A stretch of 16,528 bases of DNA from Phenylobacterium aquaticum (GTDB taxonomy: Bacteria > Pseudomonadota > Alphaproteobacteria > Caulobacterales > Caulobacteraceae): positions 1-16,528 of the forward strand of contig NZ_CANCLE010000085.1 in the NCBI RefSeq assembly GCF_947378715.1, given 5' to 3'. Positions 6,999 to 13,706 of this stretch are shown here, piece after piece. Within the stretch, counting starts at the first letter, position 1; each line of letters opens with the position of its first letter. Made by a program: the position numbers and the translations under genes. The notes beneath the pieces were generated by a model, which was not told the origin of the DNA, made no database searches, and saw nothing but the letters and a program-made list of their open reading frames with translations.

Positions 6999-7097
6999 GC
7001 TTGCCCCATTGGCCCGCACCGACACATCCCCAGATTGAAACCGCGACCCCGGCGCCACACTATCGGGCGCGCCGTTCGCTGCGTCGCAGCAAAACCC

Positions 7098-7127
7098 TTG
7101 GCGGCGCCGCACACGGCCATGTTAGAT
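7098..7127 (+). promoter_or_regulatory. Candidate promoter of the 3-hydroxybutyryl-CoA dehydrogenase gene
   Basis: TTGGCG (7098-7103) and TTAGAT (7122-7127) are 18 bases apart, downstream of the etfA terminator and about 60 bases ahead of the ATG at 7186. The implied leader would contain a short ATG frame, 7152-7175 (MEIAPQY), whose TGA touches the ribosome binding site of the main gene. Confidence 0.35.
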
Positions 7128-7185
7128 AGTCGCCCCAGGCGGCGGGCGGTCATGGAAATCGCCCCGCAATATTGAGGCTTTGTCG

Positions 7186-8064
7186 ATGGTGGAAATCAGG
7201 TCGGTCGGCGTCATCGGCGCGGGCCAGATGGGTGCGGGCATCGCTCATGTCTGCGCGCTGGGCGGCTATGACGTCCTGCTGCACGACGTCAGCCCGGACC
7301 GGATCGCCCTGGGCTTCGGCCAGATTCAGCACAATCTGACCCGTCAGGTGGTGCGCGGCATCATCGACCAGTCGACCATGGACCAGGCGATGAACCGCCT
7401 GAAGGCCGCGCCGGAACTGGCCATGATCGGGGCGACCGACATCGCCATCGAGGCCGCGACCGAGAACGAAGAGGTCAAGAAGTCGATCTTCAAGGCCCTG
7501 ACCCCCTATCTGGGTCCGAACACCCTGTTGGCCTCCAACACCTCGTCGATCTCGATCACCCGCCTGGCCTCGGCCTCCGACCGGCCGGAGCGATTCATCG
7601 GCCTGCACTTCATGAATCCCGTCCCGCTGATGAAGCTGGTCGAGATCATCCGCGGCATCGCCACCGACGCGCCCACCTATGAGGTCGCTGTCGCCTTCGC
7701 CAAGTCGCTGGGCAAGACCACCGCCAACGCCGAGGACTTCCCGGCCTTCATCGTCAACCGCGTGCTGGTGCCGATGATCAATGAGGCGATCTACACCCTG
7801 TACGAAGGTGTCGGCACGGTCGACGCCATCGACACCGCCCTGAAGCTGGGCGCCAACCACCCGATGGGCCCCCTGGAACTGGGCGACTTCATCGGCCTCG
7901 ACACGGTGCTGTCGATCATGAACGTGCTGCACGAGGGCCTGGCCGACTCCAAGTACAGGCCCTGCCCGCTGCTGGTGAAATATGTCGAGGCCGGTTGGCT
8001 GGGCCGCAAGTCGGGCCGCGGCTTCTACGACTATCGCGGCGAGACCCCCGTTCCGACGCGCTGA
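7186..8064 (+). CDS. 3-hydroxybutyryl-CoA dehydrogenase, NAD(P)-dependent
   Basis: This 292-residue enzyme interconverts (S)-3-hydroxybutyryl-CoA and acetoacetyl-CoA in the cytoplasm. A Rossmann motif opens the protein: VGVIGAGQMGAGIA (7-20). NTSSISI (118-124) and GLHFMNPVPLMKLVEII (139-155) carry the catalytic residues: His141 with Glu153, and the conserved Ser/Asn. The C-terminal dimerisation domain shows FIVNRVLVPMINEAI and GANHPMGPLELGDFIGLD, and it ends with the G-R-K-S-G-R-G-F-Y-D-Y signature. Length is the usual 280-295. The ATG at 7186 is chosen over an in-frame TTG at 7180 because GAGG (7174-7177) is 8 bases from the ATG but only 2 from the TTG. It follows etfBA but has a terminator between, so it is probably a separate unit. 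Names used are hbd, hbdA and paaH. Confidence 0.95.
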   Translation: MVEIRSVGVIGAGQMGAGIAHVCALGGYDVLLHDVSPDRIALGFGQIQHNLTRQVVRGIIDQSTMDQAMNRLKAAPELAMIGATDIAIEAATENEEVKKSIFKALTPYLGPNTLLASNTSSISITRLASASDRPERFIGLHFMNPVPLMKLVEIIRGIATDAPTYEVAVAFAKSLGKTTANAEDFPAFIVNRVLVPMINEAIYTLYEGVGTVDAIDTALKLGANHPMGPLELGDFIGLDTVLSIMNVLHEGLADSKYRPCPLLVKYVEAGWLGRKSGRGFYDYRGETPVPTR

Positions 8065-8132
8065 TGCCCCCGATCGGCGGGGTCGCGCGGATATAAAACG
8101 CCCGCAAGCCAGGCTGCGGCCCTCTGCGACCG

Positions 8133-8170
8133 TTAATCATTCGACTTGGCGGTCGCGGTCATCGGATACT
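8133..8170 (+). promoter_or_regulatory. Candidate tipF control region with a CtrA-like half-site
   Basis: TTAATCAT (8133-8140) differs by one base from the CtrA half-site TTAACCAT known in Caulobacter. It is followed by TTGGCG (8146-8151) and a -10-like GATACT (8165-8170). Cell-cycle control would suit a flagellar polarity gene, but a single half-site is weak evidence. Confidence 0.3.
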
Positions 8171-8195
8171 GCGTTCGATTCGAACCGGCGGAACG

Positions 8196-9473
8196 ATGCG
8201 ACGCCTCACCTTGCCACTGCTGTCGGCCAGCTATCTCAGCCTGGCCTTGATCCTCGCCCTTTCGCTCTGGCGAAACGGGGGCGGCTGGGGTGCGGGCGTG
8301 GCGGGGCTGGTGGGCATGCTGGCCCTGTGCTTCACCTTCCACGGCCTGATCGGCCGGGCGCTGGAGACCGAAGGCCTGCGCAAGGAGCTGGAGCAGATCC
8401 GGCTGGCCCACCGGATCATGATCACCCAGATGGAGAAGCTCGACGCCCGGGTCTCCGAGGTGGTCTCCACCGTCGCTGACGACGCCGTGCGTCGCAACGA
8501 GGAGCTGTCCGGCGAGGTCCACATGCTGGAGGACCTGGTCCAGCGGATGGGCCAACGCCTTGAAGAGCGGATGAGCGCCCCGGCCGTCCACGCCGCCGGC
8601 CGGGCCCCGCACCAGACCCGCCAATCGGCCGCCCTGCTGGAGACCGTCCGCGCGGCGCTGGCCGACAACCGTGTCGATCTCTATCTGCAGCCGATCGTCG
8701 GCCTGCCCCAGCGCCGCACCGTCTTCTATGAAAGCTTCTCGCGCCTGCGCGATGAGACCGGCCGGATCATGATGCCGGCGGAATATCTGTCGGTCGCCGA
8801 GCCCGAGGGCCTGGTCACCTCGATCGACAACCTCTTGCTGTTCCGCTGCGTGCAGATCGTGCGCCGCTTGGCCAAGACCGATCGCAAGGTCGGGATCTTC
8901 TGCAACATCTCCACGGCCAGCCTGGCCGACGAGACCTTCTTCCCGCAGTTCCTCGACCTGCTGGCCGCCAACCGCGACTTGGCCGGGGCCCTGATCTTCG
9001 AGCTGGGCCAGGCGGCCTTCGACGCCCGTGGCGCGATCGAGGCCCGCAACATGGGCAAACTGGCCGACCTCGGCTTCCGCTTCAGCCTCGACAAGGTCGT
9101 CGACCTGGACATCGACTTCCAGGATCTGGCCCGCTCGGACGTAAAGTTCCTGAAGGTCGGCGCCCAGTTCCTGCTGGAGCAGCTGACCGACACCGACGAA
9201 GGTCTGGTGCTGAAGTCGATCCCCGACCTCGCCGCCCAGGACTTCTCGTCCCTGACCCGCCGCTATGGCGTGGAGATCATCGTCGAGAAGGTCGAGGAGG
9301 AGCGCCAGATCGTCGACATCCTCGAGCTCGACATCGCCTATGGCCAGGGCCACCTGTTCGGCGAGCCGCGCGCCATCCGCGACCAGGTGCTGGCCGAGAC
9401 CGATCCCCCGGCCGACTTCATGCGGACCAATATGCGCGGCGCCACTCGCCGACGCGCCGGGGCTCGCGGCTAG
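8196..9473 (+). CDS. tipF: TipF-like flagellar c-di-GMP receptor with a degenerate EAL domain
   Basis: This 425-residue protein has two N-terminal membrane helices (about 6-25 and 33-53), a coiled-coil stretch (about 58-125) and a C-terminal EAL domain (about 148-405). This is the architecture of Caulobacter TipF, a c-di-GMP-binding protein needed for flagellar assembly at the new pole. The EAL domain is degenerate: the signature is E-S-F (179-181), the metal-binding D-D-F-G is S-L-D-K-V (297-301, second Asp replaced by Lys), and A-E-G-V-E is V-E-K-V-E (363-367). QPI (165-167), Asn237 and Glu269 (FEL) are kept, so ligand binding without hydrolysis is likely. The ATG at 8196 follows GGCGGAACG. 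Length is close to TipF proteins, about 450. The alternative is another catalytically dead EAL protein. Confidence 0.8.
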   Translation: MRRLTLPLLSASYLSLALILALSLWRNGGGWGAGVAGLVGMLALCFTFHGLIGRALETEGLRKELEQIRLAHRIMITQMEKLDARVSEVVSTVADDAVRRNEELSGEVHMLEDLVQRMGQRLEERMSAPAVHAAGRAPHQTRQSAALLETVRAALADNRVDLYLQPIVGLPQRRTVFYESFSRLRDETGRIMMPAEYLSVAEPEGLVTSIDNLLLFRCVQIVRRLAKTDRKVGIFCNISTASLADETFFPQFLDLLAANRDLAGALIFELGQAAFDARGAIEARNMGKLADLGFRFSLDKVVDLDIDFQDLARSDVKFLKVGAQFLLEQLTDTDEGLVLKSIPDLAAQDFSSLTRRYGVEIIVEKVEEERQIVDILELDIAYGQGHLFGEPRAIRDQVLAETDPPADFMRTNMRGATRRRAGARG

Positions 9474-9515
9474 GTCGCCGTTGACCCGACCTCGCCGGAC
9501 CGCTACCGCCCCCGG

Positions 9516-10379
9516 ATGACCACGCCCCAAGTTATCTCCGGCCTGTCCGACCTCCTCGACCGCTATGACGTGATCCTCTCCGACGTCTGGGGGGTGATCC
9601 ATAATGGTCGGGAGAGCTTCCCGCAGGCCTGCGGCGCCCTGGCCCGTTGGCGGGCGGAGAAGGGGCCGGTGGTGCTGATCTCCAATTCACCGCGCCCGTC
9701 CGCCGCCGTCCACGCCCAGCTGGATGATCTGAAGGTGCCGCGCGAGGCCTGGTCGGCCTTTGTCAGCTCCGGCGACGCCACCCGGGTGCTGCTGGGCGGC
9801 CGTGCGCCCGGCCCGGCCTGGGCCATCGGGCCCGACCGCGATGAACCGCTCTATGCCGGGCTGGAGCTCAGCTTCGCCGGGCCCGAGGACGCCGCCTTCG
9901 TCTCGGTCACCGGGCCCTATGACGACGAGGTCGAAACGCCGGAGGACTACCGCGCCCGCTTCGAGGCCGTGGCGGCGCGCGGCCTGACCATGATCTGCGC
10001 CAATCCGGACCTGGTGGTGCAACGCGGCGACCGGCTGATCTATTGCGGCGGGGCGCTGGCCCAGCTCTACGCCCAGCTGGGCGGCGAGGTGATCATGGCC
10101 GGCAAGCCCTACGCCGCCATCTATGGCCTGTGCCTGGGCGAGGCTGAGGCCCTGTTGGGGCGCCCGGTCGATCGGAGGCGCGTGCTGTGCATCGGCGACG
10201 GGCTGCCCACCGACGTGAAGGGCGCCAATGATCAGGACCTCGACGTCCTGTTCGTGGCCAGCGGCATCCATGGCGCAGAGACCATCGGGCCTGATGGGCT
10301 GAAGGCCGACGCCGTGGCGGACCTGCTCGGCAAGGCCGGGCTCACCGCCACCTACGCCATCGCCGACCTGGTCTGGTAG
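9516..10379 (+). CDS. TIGR01459-type HAD-superfamily hydrolase (NagD-like)
   Basis: This 287-residue HAD-superfamily protein has the NagD-like type II cap layout. Motif I is ILSDVWGVIHNG (20-31): the nucleophile Asp23 is present but the usual second Asp is Trp25, as in the alphaproteobacterial TIGR01459 subgroup. Motif II is VLISNS (53-58), motif III AGKP (195-198, Lys197), and motif IV IGDGLPTDVKGA (226-237, Asp228 and Asp233). The cap lies between about 75 and 180. A sugar-phosphate or nucleotide phosphatase is the family expectation; the substrate is unknown. It begins 42 bp after tipF and ends 7 bp from a convergent lipoprotein gene. A short GC-rich dyad without a U-run (10382-10394) lies at the junction. 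Confidence 0.9.
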   Translation: MTTPQVISGLSDLLDRYDVILSDVWGVIHNGRESFPQACGALARWRAEKGPVVLISNSPRPSAAVHAQLDDLKVPREAWSAFVSSGDATRVLLGGRAPGPAWAIGPDRDEPLYAGLELSFAGPEDAAFVSVTGPYDDEVETPEDYRARFEAVAARGLTMICANPDLVVQRGDRLIYCGGALAQLYAQLGGEVIMAGKPYAAIYGLCLGEAEALLGRPVDRRRVLCIGDGLPTDVKGANDQDLDVLFVASGIHGAETIGPDGLKADAVADLLGKAGLTATYAIADLVW

Positions 10380-10386
10380 GACGCGC

Positions 10387-10884
10387 TCAGCGCGCCCGGG
10401 TCAGGGTGTCGGGCAGGCCCTTGGGCAGGGGCTTCATGTCGCCGTCCAGGGTGCGGATCGCCTGGTCGTCGCCGACCCTCAGGAAGTGGCGCGCACGCTT
10501 CGGGTCGTCCGGATTGAGCTCATAGACGGTGGCGTCGTCATCCACGGCGTCGCCGCGCAAGGTCGTCCAGTCGCCCTTGGTGACGATCGGCGGCCCGCGA
10601 TCCAGATAGGTCTCGACCAGCCGGTAGGTCCCCTCGGCCCAGCCGGCGGCCTTTCGGGTCAGGGTCAGCTCGGTCCTGACGCCGGGGCAGTCCGCACAAG
10701 GCAGGGTCCCGGCGAACGCGAGGCTCATCGGCTCGACCTGAGCGGTCAGGGCGACATCGTCGGGCTGCGGAATGGGCGACTTCGGCGGGGCGAACTTCGG
10801 CGGCGGCGGCGCGGTCGGGGGTTCGGCGCCCCTGGAGCATCCGGCCAACACCAGCAATCCCAACAGCAACATCGGCGCGCGCAT
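10387..10884 (-). CDS. Predicted lipoprotein with an NlpE N-terminal-like domain
   Basis: This 165-residue protein has a lipoprotein signal peptide: hydrophobic LLLGLLVLAGC with lipobox L-A-G-C and modified Cys16. A Pro-rich linker follows (about 22-42), then a domain resembling the N-terminal barrel of NlpE. In this domain FAGTLPCADCPGVRTELTL (57-75) carries the conserved C-x-x-C (Cys63, Cys66), followed by Y-R-L-V-E-T-Y, a G-D-W strand, V-Y-E-L and F-L-R-V. NlpE senses surface adhesion or copper in enterobacteria; here only an envelope lipoprotein role is justified. Of two adjacent ATGs (10887 and 10884) I prefer 10884, because GAGG is about 7 bases upstream of it and only about 4 from the other. 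It converges on the HAD gene. Confidence 0.82.
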   Translation of the reverse strand: MRAPMLLLGLLVLAGCSRGAEPPTAPPPPKFAPPKSPIPQPDDVALTAQVEPMSLAFAGTLPCADCPGVRTELTLTRKAAGWAEGTYRLVETYLDRGPPIVTKGDWTTLRGDAVDDDATVYELNPDDPKRARHFLRVGDDQAIRTLDGDMKPLPKGLPDTLTRAR

Positions 10885-10951
10885 CATATTCCCTCGCCAT
10901 CAGCCCCTTGCCAGCCTGGGCTCGAACGCCGATCTCGTCCAGGAGGCTTCG

Positions 10952-10994
10952 CTTAGGCCGCCAAGGCGGCTAAGGAAACTCAGGCCTAAGGGAG
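10952..10994 (+). promoter_or_regulatory. Competing hairpins in the leader of the MaoC gene
   Basis: CTTAGGCCGCC (10952-10962) can pair with GGCGGCTAAG (10965-10974) with one bulged G. Alternatively CTTAGGCC (10952-10959) can pair perfectly with GGCCTAAG (10983-10990), which runs into the AAGGGAG ribosome binding site (10988-10994) of the gene at 11006. The two pairings exclude each other, so they could form an on/off switch for translation. Alternatively the dyad may be a DNA operator. Confidence 0.45.
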
Positions 10995-11005
10995 TTGCAG
11001 CGCCG

Positions 11006-11437
11006 GTGCAGGGTTTGTTCTTCGAGGATTTGCAGGTCGGTCAAAGCGCCGAGATGACCAGGATCGTCACCGCCGCGGACATCGAGGCCTTCGCGGCCGT
11101 CTCCGGCGACAACAATCCGGTCCATCTGGACGAGGCCTATGCCCAGACCACCACCTTCCAGGGGCGGATCGCCCACGGCATGCTGTCGGCCGCCTATATC
11201 TCGGCGGTGATCGGCACGAAGCTGCCTGGCCCTGGCGCGATCTATCTGTCCCAGAGTCTGAAGTTCCGTCGCCCGGTGCGGATCGGCGCGGCCGTGGTCA
11301 CCAAGGTCACGGTCGAGGCCCTGGACGAGCGGCGCGGTCACGCCACCTTCGCCACCCTGTGCCAGGTGGACGGCAAGACCGTGGTCGAGGGCGAGGCCCT
11401 GATCATGGTTCCCCGCAAAGCCGGCGGGAGCGTCTGA
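11006..11437 (+). CDS. MaoC-like (R)-specific enoyl-CoA hydratase
   Basis: This 143-residue single hot-dog-fold hydratase has the hydratase-2 motif: SGDNNPVHLDEAYA (33-46) with catalytic Asp35 and His40, then FQGRIAHGMLSAAYIS (51-66). FRRPVRIG (88-95) and ALDERRGHATF complete the fold. Size fits the PhaJ-type enzymes, which add water to trans-2-enoyl-CoA to give (R)-3-hydroxyacyl-CoA, often for polyhydroxyalkanoate synthesis. It is much shorter than mesaconyl-CoA hydratase, so it is probably not that step of the ethylmalonyl-CoA pathway. The start is GTG 11006, where similarity begins; GGAG ends 11 bases upstream, somewhat far. The frame is open further upstream, but that part is the leader antisense to the lipoprotein gene. 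Its stop is 4 bp from ribF, so the two form an operon. Confidence 0.88.
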   Translation: MQGLFFEDLQVGQSAEMTRIVTAADIEAFAAVSGDNNPVHLDEAYAQTTTFQGRIAHGMLSAAYISAVIGTKLPGPGAIYLSQSLKFRRPVRIGAAVVTKVTVEALDERRGHATFATLCQVDGKTVVEGEALIMVPRKAGGSV

Positions 11438-11441
11438 CCCC

Positions 11442-12377
11442 ATGCGTATCGTCGAGGGGTGGAAAGGCCTGGCCGAGGCCGACAAGGGCGCGTCCGTGGC
11501 GCTGGGCAATTTCGACGGCGTGCATCGTGGCCACCAGCGGGTGATCGCTGCGGCCGCGCGTGCCGCCCAGGCCACCAAGGCGCCCCTGGGCGTGATCAGC
11601 TTCGAGCCGCATCCGCGCCGCATCTTCCAGCCCGACGCCCCGGCCTTCCGGCTGATGAACGCCGACCAGCAGACCCGCGCCCTCGCCGACCTGGGCGTCG
11701 ATCTGTTCTATGTGCTGCCCTTCGACGCCGAGATGGCCAATCTCACCGACCGCGAGTTCGCCGAGCTGGTGCTGCATCAGGGTCTGGGCGTGCGCCACGT
11801 GGCGGTGGGCTTCGACATCTCCTTCGGCAAGGGCCGCACGGGCAGTCCCGTGACCATGACCACCTATGGCGCCGAGTTCGGCTTCTCGGTCTCGGTGGCA
11901 GAGGCGGCGGGAGAGGGCGGCGCCAAGTTTTCGTCCACCGCCGTGCGCGAGGCCCTGCGCAATGGTCGCCCCGAGACCGCCGCCGCCGTGCTGGGCCGCC
12001 CCTTCGCCATCCAGGGCATGGTCGAGCATGGCCGCCAGCTGGGCCGCCAGCTGGGCTTTCCCACGGCCAATGTCGATCTGGCCGACTATGTGGTGCCCCG
12101 GTTCGGGGTCTACGCGACCCGCACCCGCCTGCCCGATGGCCGCGAGATCGCCGGGGTGGCCAATCTGGGGGTCAATCCGACCGTCACCGGAACGATCGCG
12201 CCGCGCCTGGAAGTGTGGCTGTTTGACTTCGATGAGGACATTTACGACCAGGTCATCGAGACCGACCTGATCGCTTTCCTGCGCGACGAGGAAAAGTTTG
12301 TTAACCTTGAGGTCATGACCGAGCAGGTGATGGCCGACGCCCGACGGGCGCGGGCGTTGCTGCTGCCGGACTTCTGA
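11442..12377 (+). CDS. ribF: Bifunctional riboflavin kinase / FMN adenylyltransferase
   Basis: This 311-residue RibF makes FMN and then FAD from riboflavin and ATP in the cytoplasm. The N-terminal adenylyltransferase domain shows ALGNFDGVHRGHQRVI (20-35) with the nucleotidyltransferase G-x-H-x-G-H pattern, SFEPHPRRIF (53-62), GFDISFGKGRTG (123-134) and FSSTAVREAL (163-172). The C-terminal kinase domain has GRQLGRQLGFPTANV (197-211), FGVYATR (221-227), GVANLGVNPTV and the terminal E-x-V-I-E-T-D-L-I-A-F-L-R region. Length is normal. It follows the MaoC gene by 4 bp. Its FAD product is the cofactor of EtfA and of the mcd dehydrogenase encoded in the same window. Confidence 0.97.
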   Translation: MRIVEGWKGLAEADKGASVALGNFDGVHRGHQRVIAAAARAAQATKAPLGVISFEPHPRRIFQPDAPAFRLMNADQQTRALADLGVDLFYVLPFDAEMANLTDREFAELVLHQGLGVRHVAVGFDISFGKGRTGSPVTMTTYGAEFGFSVSVAEAAGEGGAKFSSTAVREALRNGRPETAAAVLGRPFAIQGMVEHGRQLGRQLGFPTANVDLADYVVPRFGVYATRTRLPDGREIAGVANLGVNPTVTGTIAPRLEVWLFDFDEDIYDQVIETDLIAFLRDEEKFVNLEVMTEQVMADARRARALLLPDF

Positions 12378-12412
12378 CGCGTGTTCTGACAGCGGAAGGC
12401 GGGGGGCCCTCC

Positions 12413-13507
12413 ATGCCGATGGCGATCAAGGGACTGAAATATGCGGCCTTCGCCCAGGCCAAGCGCCGCCGCACGCGACGCCCGCCCTCCTTCGCCTTCC
12501 CACCCGGCGGCCGGGCCACCTTCGCCTTTTCCGAGACCCAGATCGTCACCCCCGCCGCGCCGCTGTCGCCGCCCTCGGACGGCAGCCTGCTCGACGCCTA
12601 TTCCCGCGCGGTGGTCGATGCGGTCGACCGGGTCGGACCGGCCGTGGTGCGGGTGCATCCCTGGACCAGCGGCGGGGCGGACGGGGTCGGCTCGGGCATC
12701 GTCATCGCCCCGGACGGCCTGATCCTGACCAACAGCCATGTGGTGCGCGGCGCGGCCCAGGCCGAGGTGGTCGCCCTGGATGGTCGGGTGATGACCGCCC
12801 GGGTGGTCGGCGACGACCCGGACACCGACCTCGCCCTGCTGCGTATCGACCAGCCGGTGAACCTGCCCTTCGCCAAGCTCGGGGATTCCAAGGCCCTGCG
12901 CCGCGGCCAGCTGGTGATCGCCATCGGCGCGCCCCTGGGGTTCGAGGCCACGGTCACCGCCGGGATCATCTCGGCCATGGGCAGGTCCCTGCGCGGCGAG
13001 CGCGGCCGGTTGATCGAGGACCTGATCCAGACCGACGCAGCGCTCAATCCCGGGTCCTCCGGGGGGCCGCTGGTCAACGCCTCGGGCGAGGTGGTGGGCG
13101 TGGCGACCGCCGTGATCGCCGGCGCCCAGGGCCTGTGCTTCGCCGTGGCCTCCAACACCGCCGCCCTGGTGGTCGGCGAACTGGTCAAGCATGGCCGGGT
13201 GCGGCGCGGCTCGATCGGGGTCATCGCCCAGCAGGCGCCCATTCCCCGCGACCTGGCGCGGGCCGTGGGCCTGACCCAGCCCTTCGGCATCTGGATCGCC
13301 ACGCTGGAGGCGGGCGGCCCCGGCGCCAAGGCCGGACTGGTCCCCGGCGACCTGCTGGTCTCGGCCGGCGGCCAGACCCTGATCGGCCTGGACGACCTGA
13401 TGCGGGTGCTGGACACCCAGTCGATCGGCCACCCGATGAGCTTCGCGATCATCCGCCAGGGCCGGCGCATGACCATAGACGTCACCCCGCGCGAACGGCG
13501 GCGCTAG
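12413..13507 (+). CDS. HtrA/Deg-like trypsin-fold serine protease with one PDZ domain
   Basis: This 364-residue protein has a trypsin-like domain (about 60-260) and one PDZ domain (about 265-358). The catalytic triad is complete: His109 in LTNSHVV (105-111), Asp139 in PDTDLALL (136-143) and Ser216 in NPGSSGGPL (212-220). The PDZ domain shows GIWIATLEAGGPGAKAGL and PGDLLVSAGGQTL. Known DegP/DegS proteins act in the periplasm after a signal peptide or membrane anchor. Here the first 55 residues (KGLKYAAFAQAKRRRTRRPP, then Pro/Ala-rich) contain no hydrophobic signal or anchor, so location is uncertain. ATG 12413 follows GGAAGG by about 17 bases and GGGGGG by about 8; ATG 12419 is an alternative. 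The gene is 35 bp after ribF, probably co-transcribed with MaoC-ribF, and ileS follows after about 200 bp. Confidence 0.9.
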   Translation: MPMAIKGLKYAAFAQAKRRRTRRPPSFAFPPGGRATFAFSETQIVTPAAPLSPPSDGSLLDAYSRAVVDAVDRVGPAVVRVHPWTSGGADGVGSGIVIAPDGLILTNSHVVRGAAQAEVVALDGRVMTARVVGDDPDTDLALLRIDQPVNLPFAKLGDSKALRRGQLVIAIGAPLGFEATVTAGIISAMGRSLRGERGRLIEDLIQTDAALNPGSSGGPLVNASGEVVGVATAVIAGAQGLCFAVASNTAALVVGELVKHGRVRRGSIGVIAQQAPIPRDLARAVGLTQPFGIWIATLEAGGPGAKAGLVPGDLLVSAGGQTLIGLDDLMRVLDTQSIGHPMSFAIIRQGRRMTIDVTPRERRR

Positions 13508-13526
13508 GCAGGTTGCGCCATAAGGG

Positions 13527-13554
13527 TTGGGTTCGGGCCTCGCCTCTGCTACAG
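13527..13554 (+). promoter_or_regulatory. Candidate ileS promoter
   Basis: TTGGGT (13527-13532) is followed after 15-16 bases by GCTACAGC (13548-13555), a near-match to the Caulobacter housekeeping -10 GCTANAWC. Transcription would begin around 13560, just before a short open frame at 13564. Confidence 0.45.
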
Positions 13555-13563
13555 CCCCGGGCC

Positions 13564-13608
13564 ATGACTTCGGTTCGGATGAGCTCGCGAATTACCCGCC
13601 CGGCGTGA
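13564..13608 (+). other. 14-codon mini-ORF in the ileS leader
   Basis: ATG 13564 opens a frame of 14 residues (MTSVRMSSRITRPA) ending in TGA at 13606-13608. It starts 9 bases after the candidate -10, the spacing expected of a leaderless message. A GC-rich hairpin, CGGCG/CGCCG, is centred on its stop codon. It contains one Ile codon, the otherwise rare ATT. A leader-peptide role in ileS control is speculative. Confidence 0.3.
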
Positions 13609-13706
13609 CGCCGCCGGACGATCTCCAGCGCGCGCCGGGCACAATCCCCGACCTCTCCTCCTAGCCTCCTTGGCCGCCCCCTGGGCGAGCCCGTTTGGAA
13701 AGCCCC

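Noticed and set aside
8133..9602. A 489-codon minus-strand open frame covering tipF.
   Set aside because: It is the antisense shadow of tipF in GC-rich DNA. The translation is rich in Gly/Asp/His/Gln without any recognisable domain, whereas the plus strand encodes a clear EAL-domain protein.
10382..10394. A CGCGCT-C-AGCGCG dyad at the convergent end of the HAD and lipoprotein genes, considered as a bidirectional terminator.
   Set aside because: The loop is a single base and there is no U-run on either strand. A similar 11-base string at 3902-3912 shows such dyads occur by chance here.
10772..11005. An upstream extension of the MaoC frame that would give a 221-residue protein.
   Set aside because: The extra part is antisense to the lipoprotein signal peptide and covers the hairpin leader. 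Similarity to MaoC hydratases begins at the GTG at 11006.
12031..12054. A perfect 12-bp tandem duplication inside ribF (GCCGCCAGCTGG twice).
   Set aside because: It encodes R-Q-L-G repeated, within the G-x-x-L-G-x-x-L-G-F-P-T-A-N motif normal for riboflavin kinases, so protein conservation plus codon bias explains it.
12242..13432. A 396-codon minus-strand open frame across the ribF end and the protease gene.
   Set aside because: It overlaps two well supported plus-strand genes and its translation has no domain-like pattern.
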